From NCBI GenBank assembly GCA_026874595.1, contig CM049314.1:69328300-69392299 (forward strand): a DNA stretch of 64,000 nucleotides, written 5' to 3'. Of the stretch, positions 39,076 to 44,094 are shown in pieces. A program made the translations under genes and the position numbers. The notes below the pieces were generated by a model. The model was not told the origin of the DNA. It did not search any database and was given only the letters and a program-made list of their open reading frames with translations. The stretch comes from Sipunculus nudus. Lineage: Eukaryota > Annelida > Sipuncula > Golfingiida > Sipunculidae. How positions within the stretch are numbered: the stretch's first letter is position 1; each line of letters starts with the position of its first letter.

Positions 39076-39491
39076 TATGTATACATAAACCAAGCTGCAC
39101 TGTAATATTTATTTATCTAATAACGTTGTGTTATTTTCCAGTGAAAATTACAATTTTGCGCACTGATTCATTTGTTTAAGATGCTTTATTTTTGTTTTAA
39201 CTTTATACAGATGGAGCATTATTAATCCTTTGGGTCCGAATTTTACTTTGCATCTTGTCTCTGAAATGAATATCAGTAACTTGATATTTTGATGACAGAT
39301 TTGACCTTAGTTAATATTTGTATATCTTATGTTGAGAACAGTTTGGATTTTGTGGGTTTTTTTTGTGCAAACTTGTAGCAGCAACTATATTTGAAAAATT
39401 CACTCTTCTCTGCATCCTGTTTCAGATGCTCCTCGATGAAACTGAGCATGCTCTGATTGGACTTAGAAAGGATTTTCAGACAGGATTTTGA
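2973..39491 (+). CDS. NRF1/Erect-wing-like protein with a triplicated half DNA-binding domain (17 exons)
   Basis: Spliced model: 2973-3011, 3770-3832, 4569-4647, 5026-5148, 5584-5691, 8750-8839, 9661-9809 (or 9740), 13942-14080, 14571-14678, 22829-22918, 23306-23385, 26806-26944, 28237-28344, 31916-32005, 32424-32503, 33907-34056, 39426-39491. Every border is AG/GT, every phase matches, and the sum is 567 codons including the stop (566 aa; 543 aa with the shorter D1). Residues 1-60 are basic and resemble the NRF1 N-terminal region. Residues ~102-217, ~264-356 and ~403-495 are three copies of the part of the NRF1 domain that in vertebrate NRF1 contains the QAQLRAF helix, the WWPEDIPW motif and a following LRTIV helix. 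Family knowledge: NRF1/EWG proteins are nuclear dimeric transcription factors that bind GC-rich palindromes. I see no long glutamine/threonine-rich activation region; the protein ends about 70 residues after the third copy. DNA binding is inferred, not shown. It could be a diverged paralogue or a gene of transposon-like origin, but intact phases and splice sites argue for a functional gene. Confidence 0.72.
3770..3832 (+). CDS. NRF1-like gene, exon 2 (basic region)
   Basis: 21 codons, phase 0 to 0, between acceptor TTACAG and donor AAG|GTAGGA. The product is very basic (KRRQNR, then NKRRKVRRVIEK) and looks like a bipartite nuclear localisation signal. It aligns by eye with the Arg/Lys-rich stretch before the first conserved strand of the NRF1 domain. 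Confidence 0.7.
4569..4647 (+). CDS. NRF1-like gene, exon 3
   Basis: Acceptor ACTTTCAG, donor GAAG|GTAGAT, phase 0 to 1. It encodes VGNISKSEGFPPLLCIYIEN and then GRLKFE. This matches the position and character of the NRF1 segment with VGQQAIVLCISP and then FKVFG (family knowledge), i.e. a hydrophobic strand followed by a charged turn. Confidence 0.7.
5026..5148 (+). CDS. NRF1-like gene, exon A1 (first linker exon)
   Basis: Phase 1 to 1. It begins GHEGIKKALCEITGCSAELK and ends DRPVKAT plus a split Gly codon. Its first half continues the N-terminal NRF1-like region (position of the ENVVRKYK helix). Its second half, from AELKSAC to DRPV, reappears in exons A2 and A3. The acceptor lies in a short TA run (tatatatag). 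The intron after it is clearly homologous to the introns after A2 and A3, for example the shared gaaaaaggaatatatacac. Confidence 0.7.
5584..5691 (+). CDS. NRF1-like gene, exon B1
   Basis: 35 full codons with split codons at both ends (phase 1 to 1). Key residues: ETFDCLGMDPAGV, then LNIDHLRKIVSQIVTPIA. The HLRKIV segment corresponds to the AQLRAF helix of NRF1. The symmetric phase lets this exon be duplicated without breaking the frame. Of the three B copies this one differs most in its middle, having NPEELNID where the others have KPENLTVD. Confidence 0.75.
5901..8340. mobile_element. Foldback-like element with long satellite-type inverted arms
   Basis: The left end (gtcagagacgag, 5901) and right end (ctcgtctctgac, to 8340) are inverted copies. 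Homology continues inward for several hundred bases on each side (about 5901-6480 and 7860-8340), including the shared attcagtgttaaaatattg segment in opposite orientations. The outer parts consist of short palindromic units around cctaggc/gcctag; in the left arm a 138 bp unit is tandemly repeated (5901 and 6039). Both ends abut TA microsatellites. The 1.3-1.4 kb centre (about 6490-7850) is AT-rich and holds no recognisable transposase, so this is a non-autonomous element. It lies in the B1-C1 intron. Confidence 0.75.
8341..8430. repeat. (TA)n microsatellite, about 90 bp
   Basis: A near-perfect TA run immediately beside the right end of the foldback-like element; a second TA run (5868-5900) touches its left end. 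It probably reflects insertion into, or expansion beside, a TA target. Confidence 0.95.
8750..8839 (+). CDS. NRF1-like gene, exon C1
   Basis: Acceptor ATAAAAG, donor CAAG|GTATGT, phase 1 to 1, 29 full codons. Key residues: ARSTWGKRAAKPPYWPGEIP then FVCPCAQ. This is the counterpart of the PGWGK...WWPEDIPW segment of NRF1. The core differs from the family pattern: WPGE in place of WPED, and a Cys at the position that is Ser in copies 2 and 3. Confidence 0.75.
9197..9622 (+). mobile_element. MITE, GGTATGGTTCTCAGG family, with internal duplication
   Basis: Inverted ends (ggtattgttctcagg at the left, cctgacaaccatacc at the right). The interior (cagaaatcactgtgggcagt ... aaaatcaaaataaaaat) is present twice in tandem at about 9221-9391 and 9395-9568, nearly identical. 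Other copies are at 27877-28148 (inverted) and 61007-61275. It ends about 40 bp before exon D1. Confidence 0.8.
9661..9809 (+). CDS. NRF1-like gene, exon D1 (two possible donors)
   Basis: Acceptor CATATCAAG, phase 1 in. It encodes DPEKNKRILQRQHLIDIVCA then WKRAYDE, matching the LRTIV-containing helix at the end of the NRF1 domain. The first donor (GAG|GTATCT) is at 9741. A 69 bp in-frame duplication repeats the 3' half of the exon, and a second donor (GAG|GTAGGT) ends it at 9809. The intervening sequence is open and in frame, so the exon can be 80 or 149 nt, both ending in phase 0. Confidence 0.7.
9810..11074. other. Intron sequence, no recognised feature
   Basis: Start of the D1-A2 intron. 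It is moderately unique sequence without convincing exons. Short open frames around 10476-10735 on both strands have no family features and no splice context. Confidence 0.5.
11075..12062 (+). repeat. Long repeat family R2 (GCGAACCTGTGAG ends), diverged copy
   Basis: It begins tttttagagaaccggtgatc followed by ggcgcagcgtcgtc, and ends with a gcattaggcctgtaggcc motif. The same start and end motifs bracket 28556-31266 and, inverted, 51605-53006. The interior has modules such as tcaccaaattttatgc and ggtggtgccacc. It shows no coding potential. Confidence 0.7.
12063..13081. other. Intron sequence shared by the three modules
   Basis: The part from about 12480 onward (tgtgtattgctt ... ctgcgtggtctttcc) matches the introns after D2 (from about 23460) and D3 (from about 32578). 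This shows that the introns were duplicated together with the exons. Confidence 0.7.
13082..13262 (+). repeat. tRNA-derived SINE
   Basis: It starts with a polymerase III A-box-like stretch (tggctcaggggtaaagcgg). Its body (actctgcaggcttaaatggg, then cactcacaaac and caatggggatga) matches the reverse complement of 21233-21400. The tRNA head is degraded. Confidence 0.6.
13772..13820. repeat. (TA)n microsatellite
   Basis: An almost pure TA run in the intron about 120 bp before exon A2. A TA run also lies at the same relative position upstream of A3 (26668-26702). Confidence 0.9.
13942..14080 (+). CDS. NRF1-like gene, exon A2 (hybrid linker exon)
   Basis: Acceptor TTATTTAG, donor ACTG|GTATCT, phase 0 to 1, 46 full codons. 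The first half (ALRKKKSMVNFPHHSRLLEG) resembles the tail exon A4 (VLSQKKPVVNLSNHSRLPEG). The second half (AELDSECDSS ... DRPVRQTG) resembles exon A1 (AELKSACVSS ... DRPVKATG). The exon therefore looks like a fusion of the two exon types. Confidence 0.75.
14571..14678 (+). CDS. NRF1-like gene, exon B2
   Basis: Phase 1 to 1, 108 nt, the same length as B1 and B3. Key residues: EMFNCLGIDPADV, then LTVDQLRKIVSRIGTPIE. The acceptor tract (ccttttaaatttag) is nearly the same as for B1. The last 50 or so bases are almost identical to B3. Confidence 0.75.
14679..15240. other. Intron start, repeat fragments
   Basis: After the conserved intron start (accaatgatatatatactta) come fragments containing ggcacaaattgta and tggtggcaccacc, found in the long repeat families of this window. 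No gene is seen. Confidence 0.5.
15241..17114 (+). repeat. Long repeat family R3 with ~181 bp tandem units
   Basis: It starts gcccccgccacaaagtggcc and ends ccaggcgggggcattcgtgt ... ctag, giving an inverted GCCCCCGCC / GGCGGGGGC edge. Four tandem units begin at the gatttttggtgtgtgggcag-type motif (15355, 15536, 15721, 15901; periods 180-185). Two more diverged units lie near 16757 and 16939. Short open frames in it are repeat artefacts (each unit gives a similar peptide). It is interrupted by a second repeat at about 16048-16720. Confidence 0.8.
16048..16720 (+). repeat. Repeat nested within R3
   Basis: It starts tcagctcataggctgatggg, followed by a gtccgtctgtccgtcc-type run, and interrupts the ~181 bp tandem array of R3. 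It contains tggtggcgccacctg and repeated caaggtcac/gggtgaccttgaccc phrases typical of these non-coding invertebrate repeats. Boundaries are approximate. Confidence 0.55.
17452..19010 (+). repeat. Long repeat family R2, second copy
   Basis: It begins tttttagcgaacctgtgagc and carries the R2 modules (caaatggttccagtt-like, gccaagttatgggaagctga). The region 18560-18960 has subrepeats built on cagactgccaact and gtcaagagttcactcag; their reverse complement occurs at 52190-52680 inside an inverted R2 copy. The right edge is unclear because family R5 follows. Confidence 0.7.
19228..21092 (+). repeat. Long repeat family R5 (TTTTAGCTCAGCTGAC ... CCATGGGTCCCTTG)
   Basis: The start ttttagctcagctgactata and the end gtgacccatgggtcccttg are shared with 35023-38945 and 44095-47119. 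Here the start lacks the ctgagctatagtc... stretch, so the copy has an internal deletion. The AT-rich interior holds recurring phrases (ccttcgagatatta, caagattcaattg). It is non-coding. Confidence 0.75.
21228..21500 (-). repeat. tRNA-derived SINE, minus strand
   Basis: Reading the minus strand: a tRNA-like head (gatagagcacaggattcaaa) with a B-box-like stretch, then the same body as 13082-13262 (gcactctgcaggcttaa, gactcacaaacgag, ccctgcaatggggatg). It is better preserved than the 13 kb copy. Confidence 0.65.
21929..22358 (+). repeat. Repeat family R1 (GTCCCCC ... GGGGGACAT)
   Basis: It begins gtcccccacttcctcag, continues with gatttgggtttgtctgtctg, and ends ggtggaagcgggggacat followed by aaattccaggaatttt. 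The ends are short inverted GTCCCCC / GGGGGAC. Other copies are at 1-360 (3' part), 508-625 (5' part) and 27516-28230. Confidence 0.75.
22690..22742. repeat. (TA)n microsatellite
   Basis: An interrupted TA run. The sequence after it (actatgccaaacaggct...) is the conserved intron segment that also precedes exons C1 and C3. Confidence 0.9.
22829..22918 (+). CDS. NRF1-like gene, exon C2
   Basis: Phase 1 to 1, 90 nt, acceptor GATTTAAG, donor CTAG|GTATGC. Key residues: SRSTWGNSDAKPPYWPENIP then FVSPTAL. The WPED core has become WPEN, and a Leu replaces the conserved final Gln. Confidence 0.75.
   Translation, partial: EKAPEAHGVIAMQSHHTGQKIFHLLVQLL
23306..23385 (+). CDS. NRF1-like gene, exon D2
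   Basis: Acceptor CATATCAAG, donor GAG|GTAGCC, phase 1 to 0, 80 nt. Key residues: DREKKKKFLQRQQLTDIVCA then WKNAYDE. It differs from D3 at only 3 of 80 positions by my count, so copies 2 and 3 separated late. Confidence 0.75.
23713..23781. repeat. (TA)n microsatellite
   Basis: A near-pure TA run; the Tyr-Ile repeat reading frames over it are artefacts. Confidence 0.95.
23811..24907. mobile_element. Non-autonomous pogo/Tc1-mariner-like DNA transposon
   Basis: The left end CAGTCAAGCCCGCTTATTGT and the inverted right end TAGTTGAGCCCACTTTGTGT are imperfect terminal inverted repeats of about 28 bp. A TA dinucleotide flanks both sides (23809-23810 and 24908-24909). The start CAGT-(N)-AGCCC resembles pogo/Tigger-type termini (family knowledge). 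Inside there is no transposase; the recurrent gacaataaacggg phrase lies near the right end. It sits in the D2-A3 intron, directly upstream of a Penelope-like element. Confidence 0.7.
25033..26001 (+). CDS. Penelope-like element: RT C-terminal end plus GIY-YIG endonuclease (5'-truncated)
   Basis: The open frame runs from just after a TGA at 25030 to the stop at 25999-26001; the first ATG is at 25186. The segment before it (TDFLDVTFDL, then YPYRKPNNDPLYIH, then SNHPPAIIRQIP) is the C-terminal part of a reverse transcriptase. Then follow a basic stretch, a Cys cluster (CNCRKKDECPMNGQC) and a GIY-YIG-type nuclease fold with YKATV, HYIGCTEGDFKTRYNNH, SKHIWSLKD and CDLCLSEK...I. This order (Cys motif, then GIY-YIG) is known for endonuclease-bearing Penelope-like elements. 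The RT palm and fingers are missing, so it is inactive for transposition, yet the remaining ~320 codons have no stop or frameshift, suggesting a fairly recent insertion. Confidence 0.8.
   Translation, partial: NPETNLTCTDFLDVTFDLQNDVFYPYRKPNNDPLYIHAQSNHPPAIIRQIPMMISKRVSDNSCNKELFMKAKPMYDEALAKSGFSESLKYVEPTVKSKRNRKRKIIWFNPPYSRHVKTNIGRKFMKLVEKHFPQHHRYHRLFNRNNLKISYSCLPNMSNLISKHNMKVLNSDNAVNAPQKQCNCRKKDECPMNGQCQLKCIVYKATVRTDNDVKHYIGCTEGDFKTRYNNHKQSFRNRSHAKNTELSKHIWSLKDNNINYKLSWEISAKAAPYFCGTRKCDLCLSEKLLIATAPPGSLLNSRAEILSKCRHQNKFTLKYFKT
26605..26632 (+). ncRNA. Hammerhead-ribozyme-like core in the Penelope-like 3' region
   Basis: CTGATGA (26605-26611), then a CGGG/CCCG hairpin with a 6-nt loop, then GAAAC (26628-26632). 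These are the invariant core segments of a hammerhead ribozyme with stem II between them. A following CTGTT/AACAG helix could be stem III, with GTT as the cleavage triplet. Stem I pairing is poor, so activity is doubtful. Hammerheads are an established feature of Penelope-like elements. Confidence 0.5.
26806..26944 (+). CDS. NRF1-like gene, exon A3 (hybrid linker exon)
   Basis: Phase 0 to 1, 139 nt, the same length and borders as A2 (TTATTTAG acceptor, ATAG|GTATCT donor). Key residues: ALREKKSMVNLPLQSMLPQG, then AELKNGCDTALN and ERPVRPIG. It shows the same two-part structure as A2. Confidence 0.75.
26945..27515. other. Intron after A3, module-shared sequence
   Basis: It is homologous to the introns after A1 and A2 (gaaaaaggaatatatacac; tgcatgaattgattttattt). 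A small insertion with tggcgccatgaacacaac sits at about 27050-27160 and is absent from the other two copies. Confidence 0.6.
27516..28230 (+). repeat. Repeat family R1 copy inserted just before exon B3
   Basis: It starts gtcccccgcttcatttg (with a short duplication of gggggacattg) and ends agaggtggaagctggggaca ... cttgttttt. Removing it joins ctaccattttt to aatttag, as at the B1 and B2 acceptors. The insertion point is therefore about 7 bp from the exon. A MITE is nested inside (27877-28148). Confidence 0.75.
27877..28148 (-). mobile_element. MITE, GGTATGGTTCTCAGG family, nested in R1
   Basis: It lies between aggtttggttctcagg and cctgagaaccatacct, with the interior in the opposite orientation to 9197-9622 (tctttcaag ... 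tcatgcttttctctgatcat). It splits the R1 copy, so it inserted later. Confidence 0.8.
28237..28344 (+). CDS. NRF1-like gene, exon B3
   Basis: Phase 1 to 1, 108 nt. Key residues: ETFDCLGMDPAGV (as in B1), then KPENLTVDQLRKIVSRIGTP (as in B2), so it combines features of both. The acceptor is TTTTTCAATTTAG; its pyrimidine tract comes from the adjacent R1 insertion. Confidence 0.75.
29345..29410. repeat. gtctagac palindromic mini-array
   Basis: The 8-bp palindrome gtctagac and variants recur about every 8-16 bp (tgtctagacaatgtgtctag ...), directly after a G tract at 29341. Confidence 0.8.
29600..31000 (+). repeat. ~278 bp tandem array with GGTGGCGCCACC palindromes
   Basis: The element gYgccacctgcaacc starts at 29691, 29969, 30247, 30525 and 30802 (spacing 278, 278, 278, 277). 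Each unit also has a second palindrome in a gacaggtggcgccacctac context. The phrases ctcgggaaccgtttgaccga and cagcgtccatctgttcatct recur in every unit. Two more diverged copies are near 31474 and 31749. Confidence 0.9.
31916..32005 (+). CDS. NRF1-like gene, exon C3
   Basis: Phase 1 to 1, 90 nt, acceptor ATAAAAG, donor CAAG|GTATGT. Key residues: SRSTWGNNNAKPPYWPEDIP then FVSPCTQ. This is the only copy with the intact WPEDIP core seen in NRF1 (WWPEDIPW). Confidence 0.78.
32424..32503 (+). CDS. NRF1-like gene, exon D3
   Basis: Acceptor CATATCAAG, donor GAG|GTAGCC, phase 1 to 0. Key residues: DPEKKKKFLQRQQLTDIVCA then WKKAYDE. It corresponds to the LRTIVKNCYK helix of NRF1 by position and spacing after WPEDIP. 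Confidence 0.78.
32504..33059. other. Intron after D3, module-shared sequence
   Basis: It matches the introns after D1 (12480 onward) and D2 (23460 onward): tgtgtattgctt, actgcgtggtctttcc, gataacagtgtgattagtct. No exon is seen. Confidence 0.65.
33060..33758. mobile_element. MITE-like element with terminal inverted repeats that carry an NRF1 site
   Basis: The left end agaatgcgcatgtgcatcag and the inverted right end agaatgcgcatgcgcaccag are about 30 bp inverted repeats continuing aagcatcat. The interior, about 640 bp, has no transposase; a minus-strand frame at 33339-33584 has no family features. It sits in the intron between D3 and A4 and is absent from the equivalent introns of the other modules. 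No clear target-site duplication is visible. Confidence 0.7.
33743..33754. promoter_or_regulatory. Perfect NRF1-type recognition palindrome
   Basis: TGCGCATGCGCA fits the published NRF1 consensus YGCGCAYGCGCR exactly. It is part of the right inverted repeat of the MITE; the left repeat (33064-33075, TGCGCATGTGCA) has one substitution. Occupancy is an inference. Confidence 0.5.
33907..34056 (+). CDS. NRF1-like gene, exon A4 (tail exon)
   Basis: Phase 0 to 0, 50 codons, acceptor ATTTAG, donor AAG|GTATAT. The start VLSQKKPVVNLSNHSRLPEG is homologous to A2 and A3. After that it is a different, Ser/Thr-rich, low-complexity sequence (PSTKTSATKSSSR ... STSSEDVHK) instead of the DRPV segment. It is probably the ancestral exon following the domain. 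Confidence 0.7.
34181..34230 (+). repeat. (CT)n microsatellite
   Basis: A nearly pure TC/CT run in the last intron, about 125 bp after A4. Confidence 0.95.
34236..34650. repeat. GGTTCTTT / AAAGAACC degenerate minisatellite
   Basis: Variants of gggttctttaaa and agaaccct occur every 20-40 bp (for example ggttctttatgg, gggttctttaaaaata, gggttcttaagggt, ttgggttctttaaagg). It looks like an old array of short palindromic units. Confidence 0.7.
35023..38945 (+). repeat. Long repeat family R5, longest copy
   Basis: It starts tttttagctcagctgactat followed by catctgagctatagtcg and a gtccgtccgtcc run, and ends gtgacccatgggtcccttg. A second start-like module (agctcagctccccagcttca) at about 35750 shows that it is internally duplicated. 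It contains CT microsatellites (37424-37580). Open frames at 37296-37640 are low-complexity artefacts; the frame at 38128-38409 has no recognised family. Confidence 0.7.
37424..37580 (+). repeat. Interrupted (CT)n low-complexity tract
   Basis: Dense ctctctct / tttctctct runs over about 155 bp. The Ser-Leu and Arg-Glu repeat reading frames on the two strands are trivial translations of it. Confidence 0.95.
39013..39078. repeat. (TA)n microsatellite
   Basis: A TA run with a few C interruptions in the last intron of the NRF1-like gene. Confidence 0.95.
39426..39491 (+). CDS. NRF1-like gene, terminal exon
   Basis: Acceptor CCTGTTTCAG, phase 0 in. It encodes MLLDETEHALIGLRKDFQTG then F and a TGA stop. 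A possible poly(A) signal ATTAAA lies at 39631-39636. I recognise no homology for this 21-residue tail. The choice of this exon rests on a strong acceptor, matching phase, a short open frame and the downstream poly(A) motif. Confidence 0.5.
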   Translation: MLLDETEHALIGLRKDFQTGF

Positions 39492-39630
39492 CAACTAAGG
39501 ATGTCAGCTTTTCCTGTAAGGAGTCATCCAGGTGGATTCCATATTGAAGATTCATCTCCAACAGGAGCTAAAATGAACATTGCATACAATTTGCTCATAC
39601 AAATTATATTTGTTTGTTTTTGTATATACA

Positions 39631-39636
39631 ATTAAA
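39631..39636 (+). terminator. Possible poly(A) signal (ATTAAA)
   Basis: ATTAAA about 140 bases after the stop codon of the NRF1-like gene. The region is AT-rich, so a chance occurrence is possible. Confidence 0.35.
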
Positions 39637-39699
39637 ATATTTTAAAAAGTAATTTTAACTCTTTTTCTGGATTCAGACTTTGGTTATGGACCTGAAAAG

Positions 39700-42330
39700 G
39701 TAAGCGCACGGGTACTATCTAATGCCATTTAAATGAACAATCAACCACCTCAGAGAATTACATTCATTGTCCATTTATAATGGGTATGAATTCTTATTAT
39801 ATTGAGTGTTTAAGTGAGCAGTTATCAATGACAACAAAGGTCCTGTAACATCTGTAGGAGCATGTTGTAATCGATAACTATTTCGATCTCATCCAAAACG
39901 TTGATGACCTCTGGCTTATTTTAAGATTCAAAGAATTTAACAACCAATTGGTAATAGAAGGGCATCGAAACTTCTACGCTCCCGAGGCAGCGGAAACCTT
40001 GCGCTTCTAAAGAAGCTACTGATCATGCTGCCTGCTTTGACCGTTTATGATGCATTTAAACACCAGGTTGTGCACATGGGCCTGTCTGCTTAAGAAACTG
40101 CTGATGTGACTATCAGCCAACCAAATGCAAGTCAACAAACACTCCACAGGCATCAGGCTCCGCCCAGAAACCACGTGTGGGGCAATTCTCTTTGAGCCTT
40201 TGGCCTGTTCAAACGGTTGCCGGGGCGATGAGCTGTCACTCAAAACGAAATGCTCAACATTGGCTTCGTGTATTCCTCGCTTGTCTGGTAAACCGTTTTG
40301 CTTCCAGCACAGGGTCTTATCTGATTGGACCAATCTACAGTGCTCCGCTCTGGTGTAGAGATTCAGGATACAAGGTCATAACAAACAGCGCTTTTAATAT
40401 AGGTAGTTGGCCTATGGGTAATGCGCTGTGTAAAGAGCGTACGAAACTTTTTTCGGACTTTAATGAAACGAATTTTGCCACAACCACATCAGTATCAGGC
40501 ACAAAGCATGAGGTAATTAAAACTAACGTTTGATGTGTAGAGCCGTAACCCCTTAGTGTGCCAAAAGTGTGAATAAAGAATAATAAACATGGCTGACAAT
40601 TTGATGTACTCACAAACTTTGCCAAAGATAAATTGGGAAACATCTCCAGTGTTTCCTCAGTGTCTGTCTATTCCCTCAATCTTTGTTTCCTTGCACCGAC
40701 ATTGCGTTTCCTACTGTCGGTCACTGGATCAGGGTTCTCTTCTCGAGCTTTTAAGGTGTATATTGACGCCATGTTCGTCTTAAGCATCAGCATAGCTTGT
40801 CTTAAAAAAGAAATGCGCAGATGTTTATCACAAGACAGAAAGAATATTAACATCAAGAAAATAATTTTTGTTATATTTATAAATAATATGTCTGATTTGA
40901 AGAAATAAAAATGAGATATGGCTTTGTTACTTTCCCCGTTTAGTAAATCCTTTGAATTGGTGATTTATATATCAAATAGAAATTTTAAACTCGAGTCAAC
41001 AGACTAAACAATGACATTTATATATGATAGGAATAGACAATGAAAATCAATATATAGCTTCAAGTACGTACAAAATCTTTCAAACCATCCCTGCATAAAT
41101 GATAACCCAGGCCTTAAAGGCCTTGCATATATTACATCAATTACAAAACATGCGAATAGCCATCCATTCCCTCAGCATATGTAAATACTGAAATTATTAA
41201 ATCGAGATGTCCATACCAATGATCTCTTAATTTTCTGAAGACTTCAATCTGGCGCACCCTTACTCTTTCTCCCACTTCCTGCACAACCGTGTACTTCGAC
41301 TTTCTTGCCATCACTGCGTCTACTGACTGAAATTGGCAGCCATTCCTTTTTTCAACTTTTTATTTAATTTTGTTGTCAGTGTTTCCTTACAGAATATAAT
41401 GGATTGTTAAAAACAAGGGACCTGAGGGTCACGGCGCTCACCTGCATATGATTATGAGAATATTTTTGTAAAAATCTAACATATGGAAATGTGGCAGTTG
41501 TTAAATTGTTTGTATAGTGGCAGCAGTTAACTTTTTTGTATAGTGGCAGCAGTCAATGCTTTTTGTATATTATTATTTGAGAAGTGTACACAATACACAT
41601 TTGGAGTTGCCTGTGTACTATTATATTGGCTCCATGAAAGATGCAAGAGCCTTTCATGATCACATGTTTGTATAAGTGTTGGTACCTGAACTAATTGACT
41701 GTAATTTGCATGTAAATAATAAAAAAAGGAAGAAAGTGGAGAATAGTATATCAGAACATAAAAAGATGCATTTAATTTATTAACTTGAAATAATGTGTTA
41801 AAAAATAATCAGAATTTTCCATTTTCAAATTAGAAAAAGTAATTGATACGCTTGTTGAAACAAGCCAGTCCTGTAAATGTTGCAGTGTGCAACAAATTAA
41901 ATTGTGGCCCGGGTCAATTTATTTATGTAATAAGTAAAAATTGTTAATGAGCCTAAACGTGTATTTAAACTGTATAATTTTCCCGTTTATTAAATTCAGA
42001 ACAGCGACTGTAATAAGGCATTACAGTTTTGTACCGCGTTTGTGTAATATTCCATTTTCAATAAAAACCTCTGTTTAAATCAATACAGAAAACATATATA
42101 CTTGATTGAAAATGATCTGTTATACCGGCAGTTTTTGTTTTAAAACTCATGTGAAGAAGGATATCTGACACAGGTGAGATTTGCATCATTGAATGTAAAA
42201 AAATATACATTTATGATGTTTGGCTAAAAGCAAGACAAAACTTCATATAAGTACATTAAATGTGTGTATGTTTGCGGGGGGGGGGGGGGGGGTGGCTAGT
42301 ATAGTAGACATAGCCAACCAGTCATCTTGG
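39700..42330. other. Intergenic region, no gene recognised
   Basis: 39.7-40.9 kb has higher GC and several overlapping 60-118 codon frames on both strands, none with family features. About 41411-41446 is an inverted R5 end (acaagggacctgagggtcac). 41.5-42.1 kb is AT-rich with a repeated agtggcagcagt phrase. Confidence 0.5.
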
Positions 42331-42339
42331 TCCACTGTA

Positions 42340-43060
42340 CATAGTTATATAGTTGCATTAGAAAAGTTAGTGCAAAATACATTGAAAATGTGGGACCAGA
42401 GGGGATTGACACTGTTAGAAAAAAAATACAGGTAGCAAAATCATTCGTTTTGTCAAAGTTTTATTATTATATACCTAACGAAAATGTAGGCCTGTAGACT
42501 TTTATAAAAGAGCCAATGAACTTTTTTTCAGGTTTATGGTATGGCTGCAGAGAGAGAATTCAGAAAGCAAAATTAGTACAAGAAGTTTAGAATGGTGGCC
42601 TAAGTGCTCCACGTGCATATAACAGATTCAGTAATTCATACTTTAAGAGTATCTTGGATTAAAAAATATATTTGTATAGGAGAAAGACCGTGGAAAATGT
42701 TTAAACATTTTCCACAGACACTTTGTCCAAATGTAGAGATGCTGCTTATAACGGTTATATAGAAATAAGGAATAAAACTTTAATGTTCCAAGTTTTTACA
42801 AAGAAGTTTTGAAAAGTTATATTATATTACGAAAAAAAAAAAGATTTTGAAAACGTTCCAGTTGAACAGCAAATTATTTCGAATAATATATTATTTTAAA
42901 AATATATGTTTTAACATATTGGTTACAACTCAGTATGAATTAACACAGGATTTGATTTATTCGATTACATGGTCTTTTGAAATTCGGATTGGCAAAGGCA
43001 TTTCAGGAATAAGTTTTCTTAAAAAGGTATGCATTTATGTCTAAGTTTAAAAATGTGAAG
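42340..43060 (+). pseudogene. Decayed LINE (L1/Tx1-like) ORF2 C-terminal fragment
   Basis: Conceptual reading with frame changes gives LVQNTLKMWDQRGLTLLEK, then VAKSFVLSKFYYYIPNENV, then RERIQKAKLVQEV, a stop and NGGLSAPRAYNRFSNSYFKS, and ERPWKMFKHF. These match the order of L1-type ORF2 3' motifs (W..R.LTL.GK, .KS...SKF.Y, NGGL..P....N..LK..WI, PWK.F; family knowledge). Several stops and frameshifts make it a pseudogene. The 5' limit is uncertain; a G tract is at 42278-42291. Confidence 0.6.
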
Positions 43061-43099
43061 CTGAAAATTCAATCCTTTGTGTTGTCACATTCTCTGCTA

Positions 43100-44094
43100 A
43101 GCCGGGGGCTCACTACCGGGTTTTATCAACCGACATTGTCGGGCGATTTTTTTTTTTGCAGATTTTGACGAAATAGGCTCGATTTACCTGGCCAATTTTT
43201 TGTGTCACATTTACAGACGCGCGCATTACCATTTCTCGATTTTTGCTCAAGATGGCTGTCTAGCTCGTTGTGGTCTACTATACTGATATTTCTAGGAGAA
43301 AACGAAAAGGAAACACTTGTTCGCTTTGTGGCTTGTCCAAAGATTTAAGAAATTGGCCACGGCGGAAGCGTGAATTGTGGGTTAAACCTTGGTTTAGCAA
43401 AGAGAGGTAATAGCGACATATATATGTAATGCATAAAAATCGAAACAGGGCTCAATGTTGATTCGAACCCGTAATTGTGACACAAAAGCCAAAGGTTCTA
43501 CCGCTTTGCTTATAAAACTAGTTTTACTAGTAAGGCCAATAGGAACGCTTTTGTGTGTCCGATTCCATATACAAAACACTTTTATGCCACTGAGAGGATG
43601 AGAAGAGGGACCGTCCTTCATCAGTTTAATAAGGGTTATCTCAGCGAATACTCGGAAGGACTTATGACAAAATTTAAGAAAATTTTCCAGGTCCGGAAAA
43701 CGTCTGAATGATTTGGTTTGAAACTCTCATAAACGGTTGTGGCGACTGATAAAATAAAGGGGGGGGGGGGCATCCTCATCTCTCTCCCCCCCCCCCCCCC
43801 CCCCCCCCCCCGATCTGCTTCTAAATCTGCATTCATCTGCTGAATTTGGTAAAACCCAAACTCCAGCAAAGAAGGTACTACATTCTGGAGGGCTATCTCA
43901 CCAGGCAACAAAAGAAAAGATATTTTACGTGCATGTTTATGTGATTCCTAATGTATCGCGTTTTTTGGAATTCAAAGAGGTGATATGTGTTCTTCTATCC
44001 TGTAAATCAGCTTTCACTCTATCATTCTTTTTCATTTGACTGTACATTCAACTAACGCCAACAGCGGCAGATATTTTGCGTGATTAGGTTTCAT
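43100..44094 (+). mobile_element. PIF/Harbinger-like element, copy 1, left part
   Basis: It starts agccgggggctcac, almost the end of copy 2 at 48004. It contains the degenerate coding trace RRKRKGNTCSLCG ... RKRELWVKPWFSKER (about 43290-43405), resembling the N-terminal R-rich WVHPWL segment of Harbinger transposases. It is collinear with 48004-48830. The element is split by an R5 insertion and resumes at 47120. A C/G tract lies at 43758-43811. Confidence 0.6.

Noticed and set aside
40016-40908. Cluster of overlapping frames on both strands in GC-richer sequence
   Set aside because: No recognisable domain, conflicting frames and no good splice-site pairs; left as unannotated intergenic DNA.
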